Of a DNA stretch of 28,444 nucleotides, positions 8,835-15,409 are shown in pieces. This DNA is from CAZGSG01 sp964528095 (GTDB lineage: Bacteria; Bacteroidota; Bacteroidia; Chitinophagales; Chitinophagaceae): positions 1 to 28,444 of the forward strand of contig CAZGSG010000032.1 of NCBI GenBank assembly GCA_964528095.1. The letters are read 5' to 3'. A program made the position numbers and the translations under genes. How positions within the stretch are numbered: position 1 is the stretch's first letter; each line of letters opens with the position of its first letter. Under the pieces are notes generated by a model. The model searched no databases. It was not told where the DNA came from and was given only the letters and a program-made list of their open reading frames with translations.

Positions 8835-8842
8835 TATATTTG
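8835..8842 (+). promoter_or_regulatory. Minus-7 element (TATATTTG) of the alkane monooxygenase gene
   Basis: TATATTTG matches the Bacteroidota TAnnTTTG minus-7 consensus and ends 9 bp before the ATG at 8852, predicting a leader of only a few bases. No TTG minus-33 partner was found at the usual 19-21 bp spacing, so support is partial. It covers the alternative TTG start at 8840, which argues for the ATG. Confidence 0.5.
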
Positions 8843-8851
8843 GTTGATTCT

Positions 8852-9916
8852 ATGCGTATCAGAGCTTTAAAATATGCCTCTCCCCTGCTCATTTATATCG
8901 GTGCATGGTATTCCTTCCATATTACCGGCTGGGCGGTCTGGCTTCCCCTTATTTATGCATGGGTAGCTATCCCCCTGGCAGAACTCTTTATTAAACCCTC
9001 AGCGTATAATATGAGTGCTGCAGAAGAAGAACTGGCAAAAAATGACCGGGTGTATGATCTGTTACTCTACACTATTGTTGTGGCGCAATACCTGCTTTTG
9101 TTCAGGTTCCTGGATAGTATGTCGCAGGAAGGACTTCACTGGTACGATATTGCCGGCAGGATCTGGGTGATGGGCCTGTTATGTGGTGTTTTTGGAATAA
9201 ATGCAGGACATGAATTAGGCCATCGGGTAAATAAACCAGAACAGATAATGGCCAAACTGCTTTTATTGACCTCGCAATACATGCATTTTACTATTGAACA
9301 TAATAAAGGTCATCACAAAAGAGTGGCTACCCCGGAGGATCCCAGCAGTGCCAGGTATGGTGAATGGATCTATCATTTTTATGTAAGAAGTACCGTATCC
9401 GGTTATATAAGTGCCTGGAAGATCGCAGGCAAAGAATCGAAGAGAAAAGGAAACCACTTTTTCTCCCTCCGTAATGAAATGATATGGTTTACGTTTATTC
9501 AACTGGCTTTTATCACAATGATCTGGTTTGTTTTTGGCCCTGCCACCACGATATATTATCTCCTGGCAGCCGCTATCGGTATTGCCCTGCTGGAAACAGT
9601 GAATTATATAGAACACTATGGTCTCACACGCAAATCCATTGGGAATAATAAATATGAAAGAGTGATGCCGGCACATAGCTGGAACAGCGATCACAGCATC
9701 GGGCGATTAATGCTTTTTGAACTGAGTCGTCATTCCGATCATCATTATCTCGCGAGTCGAAAATACCAGGTGCTTCGTCATCACGATCATTCTCCACAGA
9801 TGCCTACCGGTTACCCCGGCATGATGATACTGGCTTTGATTCCGCCCGTATGGTTTTTTGTAATGAATAAAAAAGTAAAGAGATCAGTTGATCTTTTGCA
9901 CAACGTTGAAAAATAA
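8852..9916 (+). CDS. alkB: AlkB-type membrane alkane 1-monooxygenase
   Basis: A 354-residue integral-membrane non-haem di-iron hydroxylase. The full AlkB histidine set is visible: HELGH (H120, H124), HxxxHH (H150, H154, H155), NYIEHYG (H255) and HSDHH (H294, H297, H298), followed by the RHHDHSPQMPTGYPGM block typical of alkane hydroxylases rather than of fatty-acid desaturases. Several hydrophobic segments surround these sites. Such enzymes oxidise terminal carbons of n-alkanes in the inner membrane, taking electrons from rubredoxin. No rubredoxin or rubredoxin reductase gene lies in this window. I chose the ATG at 8852 over TTG 8840 because a TATATTTG promoter element overlaps the TTG. It is divergent from the DUF1800-DUF1501 operon. 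Chain-length preference cannot be judged from sequence. Confidence 0.92.
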   Translation: MRIRALKYASPLLIYIGAWYSFHITGWAVWLPLIYAWVAIPLAELFIKPSAYNMSAAEEELAKNDRVYDLLLYTIVVAQYLLLFRFLDSMSQEGLHWYDIAGRIWVMGLLCGVFGINAGHELGHRVNKPEQIMAKLLLLTSQYMHFTIEHNKGHHKRVATPEDPSSARYGEWIYHFYVRSTVSGYISAWKIAGKESKRKGNHFFSLRNEMIWFTFIQLAFITMIWFVFGPATTIYYLLAAAIGIALLETVNYIEHYGLTRKSIGNNKYERVMPAHSWNSDHSIGRLMLFELSRHSDHHYLASRKYQVLRHHDHSPQMPTGYPGMMILALIPPVWFFVMNKKVKRSVDLLHNVEK

Positions 9917-10417
9917 ATCTACGCTCTGTTATTTTTTTTCTATCCCTTCATGCATTTGAAAATGCAGCTTATGCATTATAAACTACCAGGTACATGCCAT
10001 CTCAAAAGTGTTCTTTAATAGGATCATGTAGTAGCTGGCCATTTTCGCTGTGTGAAAATACTCCTTAACTCAACCTCCGTGCGAATAGGTAAGTCCTTCC
10101 TTCACCCATTTTCATTATTAGCACCTTTGAAATACCTGTCGAAATACATGAGCTACCAATTTATTTCAAAAACCCACTGGCAAGTCTGAACGTGTAATGA
10201 AGAAATACTTTTGTGATAGTTCTGGTTACTATAGAACTGTATTGTAAAAGAAAACCCTTAGTCATAATGATGTAAGCAACGGTGTTTTTACTGCTATTCC
10301 AGCATATTTACCTGATTTGTATAAAACGTAAAAAAACAAGCTTGAAAAAAAATTTACTCTCCTAAAAAGAAATAAATTTAGTAAGACCATATTCATCACA
10401 CACAAAATTACCTTATT
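9917..10417. other. 501-bp non-coding gap between alkB and the metalloprotease gene
   Basis: No plausible reading frame was seen. A short hairpin with 7-bp arms (9951-9957 and 9960-9966) sits about 35 bp past alkB, but it follows rather than precedes the local T-run, so it is not a standard terminator. A TACTTTTG at 10206-10213 fits the minus-7 consensus but has no TTG partner and would give a leader of about 200 bases. Small inverted repeats such as AGTTCT/AGAACT at 10218-10238 are too weak to call. Confidence 0.6.
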
Positions 10418-11410
10418 ATGAAAAGAATCACTTTACTCCTTGCAGGAGGTTTCCTGCTTATGCTAGGATGTAACAAAACTTCCAGTCACACTGAAGAAAT
10501 CACAACTACCCCCGGACAGGATGAACCTGTTACCGCACTTACTGAACGAAAATGCAATACCTACGAAGTGTTACAACAACAATTGATCGACGATCCTTCA
10601 CTGCAAAGAAGAATGGATGAGATCGAAAAATTCACCGACCGTATCGCTGCAAGTCCTGAACTTTCAAGACTGCTTGCCAATGGCATTGTAGAAATACCGG
10701 TTGTAGTAAATGTATTATACAGGACCGCTGCGCAAAATATTTCACAGGCGCAGATCCAGTCGCAGATCGATGCGTTGAATGAAGACTACAGCGCCGCCAA
10801 TGCGGATTACAACCTGACATCCACTTATAATAGTGTAAAGTCAGGAGATGTAAGAGTCCGGTTTGTACTGGACCAGGTAATTCGGAAAAGCACGACTAAA
10901 ACAAGCTGGACCACAAATGACGCGATGAAAAAAACCGCGCAGGGAGGTCTTGCGCCAACAAGTCCCACTACAAAACTAAATCTCTGGGTCTGCAATCTTA
11001 GTGGCGGCATACTGGGTTATGCACAATTTCCCGGCGGTAGTTCTGCTACTGATGGAGTAGTGATAGATGACAATGCAATGGGCAGGACTGGTACTGCCGC
11101 CGCTCCTTTCAATAAAGGAAGAACGGCGACACATGAAGTTGGTCACTGGCTAAACCTTCGTCATATCTGGGGCGATGCCACTTGCGGCAATGACCTGGTT
11201 GGTGATACGCCATTACACAATACAGCTAATTATGGCTGTCCGGCATCAGGTCATAGAAGTACCTGTAGCGGCACACCCATAGAAATGACCATGAACTATA
11301 TGGACTATACAGATGATGCCTGCATGTATATGTTCTCAGCAGGTCAAAAAACCCGGATGCTCGCTGTATTTGCTTCAGGAGGTCCACGTAACAGTTTTGC
11401 ACAACCTTGA
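10418..11410 (+). CDS. M43-family (pappalysin-type) zinc metalloprotease lipoprotein
   Basis: A 330-residue secreted protease. The N-terminus MKRITLLLAGGFLLMLGC is a lipoprotein signal with the modified cysteine at C18. The metzincin zinc site HEVGHWLNLRH is intact (H239, H243, H249; catalytic E240), followed by the Met-turn region MNYMDYTDDACMYMFSAGQ, with the cysteine-containing insertion CPASGHRSTC between them, as in M43B peptidases (cytophagalysin/ulilysin relatives). It probably cleaves proteins in the periplasm or at the cell surface. The region around residues 60-100 looks like a short propeptide. It stands alone, ending at a long bidirectional terminator. The long 501-bp upstream gap may hold regulation, but no clear promoter was found. 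Confidence 0.92.
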   Translation: MKRITLLLAGGFLLMLGCNKTSSHTEEITTTPGQDEPVTALTERKCNTYEVLQQQLIDDPSLQRRMDEIEKFTDRIAASPELSRLLANGIVEIPVVVNVLYRTAAQNISQAQIQSQIDALNEDYSAANADYNLTSTYNSVKSGDVRVRFVLDQVIRKSTTKTSWTTNDAMKKTAQGGLAPTSPTTKLNLWVCNLSGGILGYAQFPGGSSATDGVVIDDNAMGRTGTAAAPFNKGRTATHEVGHWLNLRHIWGDATCGNDLVGDTPLHNTANYGCPASGHRSTCSGTPIEMTMNYMDYTDDACMYMFSAGQKTRMLAVFASGGPRNSFAQP

Positions 11411-11427
11411 TAAGCTAATTAGCAAAT

Positions 11428-11470
11428 TATACTAAAACAGCGGCTTATTTTAAGCCGCTGTTTTAGTATA
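11428..11470. terminator. Strong bidirectional terminator
   Basis: A perfect 20-bp stem (11428-11447 with 11451-11470) around a TTT loop, with an A-run on one side and a T-run on the other. It separates the metalloprotease gene from the convergent barrel-protein gene. Confidence 0.92.
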
Positions 11471-11485
11471 TATATCCAATATGAA

Positions 11486-12124
11486 TTATGATTTGCCTAA
11501 CAGAACCCTGAAGCCAACATATATATTTGATGACGCGTTGTTTAAACTTGTTGCAAGACCAAATCCGGTTGTTGTGATCGATGTTGGTTCTCTTTTTTCC
11601 CTGAAATAATTAAGAGACGCCAGGTTACTAAGTCCTGATTCCAGGTGTAATTTTTTACTAACTGCAAATGATATCCCCGGATTGGCATTTAAGCCAATAT
11701 TCAGTCGTTTAATTTTGTTACGGGGAGTATTGGGGTTAGCGCTTATTGCTTCCTGGACTGAATTATCTACGTTCAGATCGCCCTGGATAAAAATATAAAA
11801 GCCTCCTGATCCTATATTCTTGTACTTTCTCACGAAAACTCCTGCTCCATAACTTTTACTATTGTATTTGTCACCGGCGGATTTTTGAGTGCCGATTCCA
11901 AAATTAAGTCTACCGCCGACCACGAGATTGTCCTTGATAAACTTACCTACAACAGGAGAAATACCAAACCCGTTTTGTACTACATCATCGACTCCGGGCT
12001 GTTTCGTTGTTTGTGTTGAACCACTCAGATTTCCGCCAAGAAAAACAGAACCTTTTTTGATCTGTGCATTCACAGAGACTACAGCAAGGGCAACCGCAAA
12101 GAATGAGAGTAATAATTTTCTCAT
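11486..12124 (-). CDS. Small outer-membrane beta-barrel protein
   Basis: A 212-residue protein starting at the ATG at 12124; the longer frame adds 12 residues ahead of a clean signal peptide (MRKLLLSFFAVALAVVSVNA, then Q) and is rejected. The mature part has alternating aromatic/hydrophobic beta-strands typical of the OmpA/OmpW-like outer_membrane_beta-barrel class of Bacteroidota: GSVFLGGNLSGS, GFGISPVVGKFI, NLVVGGRLNFGIG, GAGVFVRKYKNIG, and a C-terminal NIYVGFRVLLGKS strand. This suggests an eight-stranded barrel in the outer membrane. Substrate or binding role is unknown. It is followed by a bidirectional terminator and lies 133 bp downstream of the cytochrome gene. Confidence 0.8.
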   Translation of the reverse strand: MRKLLLSFFAVALAVVSVNAQIKKGSVFLGGNLSGSTQTTKQPGVDDVVQNGFGISPVVGKFIKDNLVVGGRLNFGIGTQKSAGDKYNSKSYGAGVFVRKYKNIGSGGFYIFIQGDLNVDNSVQEAISANPNTPRNKIKRLNIGLNANPGISFAVSKKLHLESGLSNLASLNYFREKREPTSITTTGFGLATSLNNASSNIYVGFRVLLGKS

Positions 12125-12257
12125 AGATAAAATATTAGGTAATAAAATTTGTTTCGGCAAATATGTAAAACAAAAAAGGAAACAGCGCTATTGTCTGTCG
12201 CCTTTAACCAAGTTTTATCTTAAAGAAAATAAAAATCCTTTTCGATAAACAGTAATA

Positions 12258-12584
12258 TTACTTTTTCGCATTCTCCATAACATATGCTGTTACCTGCGAA
12301 GCGCCGGCAGCGTCAAGCCTTGTCTTGCGTATCATGGAGCGCAGGATCGGTTTCCACTGATCTGCATTCCAATTGGCCACCGGCTTGGCTTCATGACATT
12401 TGATACATTTAGTTTCGTATATCAATTTACCTGCAGCAAGGTTGATACTAACTGAATCAGGTATGACCACTTTAACAGGCGCAGGTGGCAATTCAGTCCT
12501 TTCAGTCACATTTGGAACCGCTTTCCGATGACATGCTATTAAAATAAAAGAAAAAATAATGACGACTGCAATGATCTGTTTCAT
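12258..12584 (-). CDS. c-type cytochrome lipoprotein
   Basis: A 108-residue protein with a lipoprotein signal (MKQIIAVVIIFSFILIAC, lipidated C18), a Pro-rich linker (about residues 24-43) and a single haem-attachment site CIKCH (C60, C63, H64). The likely sixth ligand is M84 in ILRSMIRK. The domain is short, as in small class I cytochrome c domains. It would be a membrane-anchored, periplasm-facing electron carrier. No oxidase, reductase or cytochrome maturation gene lies nearby, so its partner is unknown. It is downstream of serS on the same strand with a 60-bp gap, so it may be co-transcribed with serS; no terminator was seen in that gap. Confidence 0.87.
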   Translation of the reverse strand: MKQIIAVVIIFSFILIACHRKAVPNVTERTELPPAPVKVVIPDSVSINLAAGKLIYETKCIKCHEAKPVANWNADQWKPILRSMIRKTRLDAAGASQVTAYVMENAKK

Positions 12585-12644
12585 CTAACTACGTGTACGG
12601 ATTAATTAAATTATTCTATGGAGTTTCTTGTTGCGGCCCTGGCA

Positions 12645-13916
12645 TTAGTTTATTATACCATTTCCAAAATAAGCATGGAGTACCTCCGGTAGTTTTATTC
12701 CTTCTGCGGTTTGGTTATTCTCCAGCAGGCAGGCAACAATACGGGGTAGTGCCAGTGAACTACCATTTAATGAATGCACCAGTTGTGATTTTCCTGCCGC
12801 ATCTTTAAAGCGGACCTTCATACGGTTGGTCTGGTAAGACTCGAAATTGCTGACAGAGCTCACTTCCAGCCATCTCTCCTGGGCAGCGCTGTATACTTCA
12901 AAATCGTAGGTCATTGCAGAGGTAAAACTCATATCGCCGCCGCATAAACTTAAAATACGATAAGGCAATTGTAGGCTGTTTAAAAGTTTCTCTACATGTG
13001 CCACCATTTCTTCCAGTACATCATAGCTCTTATCAGGGTGTACCAGTTGTACCAGTTCTACTTTGTCAAACTGGTGTAGACGATTAAGCCCGCGAACATC
13101 TTTCCCATAACTTCCGGCCTCTCTCCTGAAACATGGAGTATATGCCGTCATTTTCACAGGAAGATCTTTTTCTTTTAAGATCTCATCTCGGTAGATATTG
13201 GTAAGCGGTACTTCCGAAGTTGGTATCAAATAGAAATTATCTTCAGTTGCATGATACATCTGTCCTTCTTTATCGGGCAACTGGCCTGTACCATAGGCAG
13301 ATGCTTCGTTTACCATCAATGGCGGCTGGTATTCCATATAACCTGCGGCTGTATTAAAATCCAGGAAATACTGGATCAATGCACGCTGCAGTTTGGCGCC
13401 TTTGTTCTTATAAACGGGAAACCCGCTACCGGTGATCTTATTACCCAACTCAAAATTGATAAGGTCATATTTGGTAGTCAGTTCCCAATGCGGTACCGAT
13501 CCTGCAGGTAGTTGCGGTTTACTTCCGCCTTCCTTCACGATAACATTATCTGCGGGCGTTTTACCTGCAGGCACTTTACCAGAGGGAAGGTTGGGCAACT
13601 GCACGAGTTCCTCCTGTAATTGTTTTTCTATACTGGCCAATTTTTCTGTTATTGGCTGCAATGATGCTTTCAGTGTTGCCACTTCCTGTTTTTTAGCTTC
13701 TGCTTCAGTTTCCTGTCCTTTGGCTTTCAGGGCACCGATTTCCTTCGAGGTACTGTTGACTTTTGCCTGGTTGGTATCGAATTCGAGTTGCAGTCTTTTA
13801 CGTTCATCATCCAGTGAAATGATCGTATCCACGAGACCGGGATTACCGAAGTATTTTATACCCAATTTTCTTTTTACCTCTTCAGGGTCCTGCCGAAGTA
13901 CCTGTAACTGCAACAT
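12645..13916 (-). CDS. serS: Seryl-tRNA synthetase
   Basis: A 423-residue class II aminoacyl-tRNA synthetase that charges tRNA-Ser in the cytoplasm. The N-terminal part (about residues 25-110) is the charged coiled-coil tRNA-binding arm. The catalytic part shows TSEVPLTNIYRDEIL, motif 2 FRREAGSYGKDVRGLNRLHQF (from F263), the SSVSNFESYQTNRMKVRFK serine site and motif 3 NGSSLALPRIVACLLENNQ (from N384, motif arginine R392). Length is normal for SerS. The ATG at 13916 lies just below a full Bacteroidota promoter (TTG-20 bp-TACCTTTG) on the minus strand, giving a leader of about 12 bases. It is divergent from the small gene at 14008. Confidence 0.97.
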   Translation of the reverse strand: MLQLQVLRQDPEEVKRKLGIKYFGNPGLVDTIISLDDERKRLQLEFDTNQAKVNSTSKEIGALKAKGQETEAEAKKQEVATLKASLQPITEKLASIEKQLQEELVQLPNLPSGKVPAGKTPADNVIVKEGGSKPQLPAGSVPHWELTTKYDLINFELGNKITGSGFPVYKNKGAKLQRALIQYFLDFNTAAGYMEYQPPLMVNEASAYGTGQLPDKEGQMYHATEDNFYLIPTSEVPLTNIYRDEILKEKDLPVKMTAYTPCFRREAGSYGKDVRGLNRLHQFDKVELVQLVHPDKSYDVLEEMVAHVEKLLNSLQLPYRILSLCGGDMSFTSAMTYDFEVYSAAQERWLEVSSVSNFESYQTNRMKVRFKDAAGKSQLVHSLNGSSLALPRIVACLLENNQTAEGIKLPEVLHAYFGNGIIN

Positions 13917-13933
13917 TTATTAGAAATTTGCTG

Positions 13934-13964
13934 CAAAGGTAACAGATGACCGGCATAAGAACAA
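13934..13964 (-). promoter_or_regulatory. serS promoter, minus-33 TTG and minus-7 TACCTTTG
   Basis: Read on the minus strand: TTG at 13964-13962, a 20-bp spacer, then TACCTTTG at 13941-13934. This matches the Bacteroidota housekeeping consensus TTTG/TTG-N19-TAnnTTTG. The expected transcript start is near 13928, about 12 bases before the serS ATG. It is the best promoter in the window. Confidence 0.75.
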
Positions 13965-13994
13965 TCCGGGTGAGCATCATAGGCGCGGAGATAG

Positions 13995-14002
13995 TACCTT
14001 TG
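13995..14002 (+). promoter_or_regulatory. Minus-7 element (TACCTTTG) ahead of the gene at 14008
   Basis: TACCTTTG is an exact minus-7 match ending 5 bp before the ATG at 14008, so the transcript would start at or near the start codon (leaderless). It overlaps the alternative GTG at 14002, which disfavours that start. No TTG was seen at minus-33. Confidence 0.55.
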
Positions 14003-14007
14003 TGATT

Positions 14008-14355
14008 ATGTTAGCAAAAGACGATTTACAATCCCGTTGGTGGACCCTGGAAGCGAAACTGGTAGAGCGGTTTGAAAAAAAGCCCGACCTGGAAACAATT
14101 TTATTCCTGATCGGCATCCAGGAGTTTGGCCAGATAAAAGAGAAATTCACCAAGGAACAAAAACAGGACCTGATGCATATAGCTGTTTGCAGCTTGCTTT
14201 CCCAAAGCGGTTATTATGAATTACAGGGAACCGATGCCGAGGGCTGGCCGCATTTCAACCAATTAAAGCCAATGCCGGATATGAATGCCTTTGAACAGGA
14301 AAATTTTATAAAGGATCACGTATTGCTTTATTTTGAAGAGAATGAAATGCTCTGA
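14008..14355 (+). CDS. Small conserved hypothetical protein, possibly leaderless
   Basis: A 115-residue soluble, acidic, mostly helical protein with no signal peptide or membrane segment. I do not recognise a named domain. Visible blocks are RWWTLEAKLVERF, LETILFLIGIQEFG, KFTKEQKQDLMHIAVCSLLS and a GYYELQGTDAEGWPHFNQ segment, ending in FIKDHVLLYFEENE. It looks like a family restricted to Bacteroidota; I infer a cytoplasmic role but cannot assign one. I chose the ATG at 14008; GTG 14002 adds two residues but lies in the promoter's minus-7 box. It is 33 bp upstream of the cyclophilin gene on the same strand and probably co-transcribed with it, and it is divergent from serS. Confidence 0.8.
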   Translation: MLAKDDLQSRWWTLEAKLVERFEKKPDLETILFLIGIQEFGQIKEKFTKEQKQDLMHIAVCSLLSQSGYYELQGTDAEGWPHFNQLKPMPDMNAFEQENFIKDHVLLYFEENEML

Positions 14356-14388
14356 GATTTCAACTATTACTTACAAATATCTGTCTGA

Positions 14389-15096
14389 ATGAAGAAACTA
14401 CTCTTTGTATGCGCCGCTTTATTGTCATTGCATCTGGCCGTAGCGCAAAAGGAAATTGTCATTAAAAAGAAAGACCGGAAAAAGGATGTATTGTTACAAA
14501 CAAATTATGGTGATATGGTGATCCGGCTTTCTGATTCCACGCCATTACATCGCGACAATTTTTTAAAGCTGGTGAAACAAAAGTATTACGATAGCGTGCT
14601 CTTTCACCGCGTCATTCAAAAGTTTATGATACAGGCAGGCGATCCCGATAGTAAAAGAGCGATAGCTGGTCAGCCATTAGGTAATGGTGGGCCAAAATAT
14701 ACAGTTCCGGCGGAGTTCAGGCCATCTTTATTTCATAAAAAAGGAGTGATCGCTGCGGCAAGAGAAGGAGATGATGTAAACCCGGCAAAGGCCAGTAGCG
14801 GCAGCCAGTTTTATATTACACAGGGAAAGATATATACGGATGCGGGTCTCGATTCACTGGAGAACTTTCGTCTCAGAAGAAAGATCCCTGCTGAATACAG
14901 GGCCGCTTATAAAACCGTGGGTGGCGTTCCTCATCTTGATCAGAACTATACGGTATTTGGGGAAGTGGTCAAAGGAATGGATGTTATAGATAAAATTGCT
15001 GCTGTTACTACCAGTAAGGGGCCGGACAGGGACAGGCCGGTAGATAATGTAATGATCATTCATGCTAAACTGATTAAAAGGAAAAAGAGTCGCTGA
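14389..15096 (+). CDS. Periplasmic cyclophilin-type peptidyl-prolyl isomerase
   Basis: A 235-residue protein with a signal peptide (MKKLLFVCAALLSLHLAVA, then Q) and a cyclophilin domain. Active-site blocks are VLFHRVIQKFMIQAGDPDS (F72, H73, R74 and Q82) and SGSQFYITQGK (G138-T144), plus the later LDQNYTVFGEVVKGMDVIDKI block. It catalyses cis-trans isomerisation of Xaa-Pro bonds, here in the periplasm. About 25 residues between the GSQFYIT and NYTVFGEV blocks (LDSLENFRLRRKIPAEYRA) are a lineage-type insertion. The C-terminus is Lys/Arg-rich. It follows the small gene at 14008 by 33 bp and probably shares its transcript. Confidence 0.93.
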   Translation: MKKLLFVCAALLSLHLAVAQKEIVIKKKDRKKDVLLQTNYGDMVIRLSDSTPLHRDNFLKLVKQKYYDSVLFHRVIQKFMIQAGDPDSKRAIAGQPLGNGGPKYTVPAEFRPSLFHKKGVIAAAREGDDVNPAKASSGSQFYITQGKIYTDAGLDSLENFRLRRKIPAEYRAAYKTVGGVPHLDQNYTVFGEVVKGMDVIDKIAAVTTSKGPDRDRPVDNVMIIHAKLIKRKKSR

Positions 15097-15209
15097 TCCT
15101 GCAATATTGGCTTATATCTTTAACCGGCGTTGTAGTATTTGGTGCAGTCGTCTACGACAATATTCCTGATCTCATTTAAAGTTCATCATAAGAATAAGGA
15201 GGCACGGAT

Positions 15210-15229
15210 AGATAGGAAATTTCCTATCT
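15210..15229. repeat. Perfect 20-bp palindrome
   Basis: AGATAGGAAATTTCCTATCT is its own reverse complement and is followed by GTTTT. It may be a weak terminator for the cyclophilin transcript (its stop is 114 bp upstream) or a binding site for a dimeric regulator. The two cannot be told apart here. Confidence 0.55.
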
Positions 15230-15363
15230 GTTTTAAATCCTTCATTGACCGCCCTGCTCCTACGCTGAAGCTTTAGCATACGCTGGCTGCACCGTGTTTT
15301 GTCACCATCATCTCCGCCGTTGTGACCTGTCGTTCATCTACAATTATTGCGATACCCAAAACA

Positions 15364-15390
15364 AAAAGGCACCCTTTCCGGGTGCCTTTT
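15364..15390. terminator. Bidirectional terminator upstream of the receptor gene's 3' end
   Basis: A perfect 11-bp stem (15364-15374 with 15380-15390) around a TTTCC loop, with A-run and T-run flanks. It lies 20 bp beyond the stop of the minus-strand receptor gene and also serves read-through from the plus-strand cyclophilin gene. Confidence 0.9.
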
Positions 15391-15409
15391 ACTATAAAGA
15401 AATAGATTA

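Larger units (their letters stand above)
15097..15409. other. 313-bp gap between cyclophilin and TonB-type receptor genes
   Basis: The gap lies between convergent genes. It contains a perfect 20-bp palindrome at 15210-15229 followed by GTTTT, a near-palindrome around the AAGCTT at about 15266-15279, and the GC-rich terminator at 15364-15390. The rest shows no plausible reading frame; a frame at 15294-15521 runs antisense into the receptor gene and is not called. Confidence 0.6.

Noticed and set aside
10206..10213. TACTTTTG as promoter of the metalloprotease gene
   Set aside because: There is no TTG partner and the leader would be about 200 bases; a single 8-bp match in a 501-bp AT-rich gap is expected by chance.
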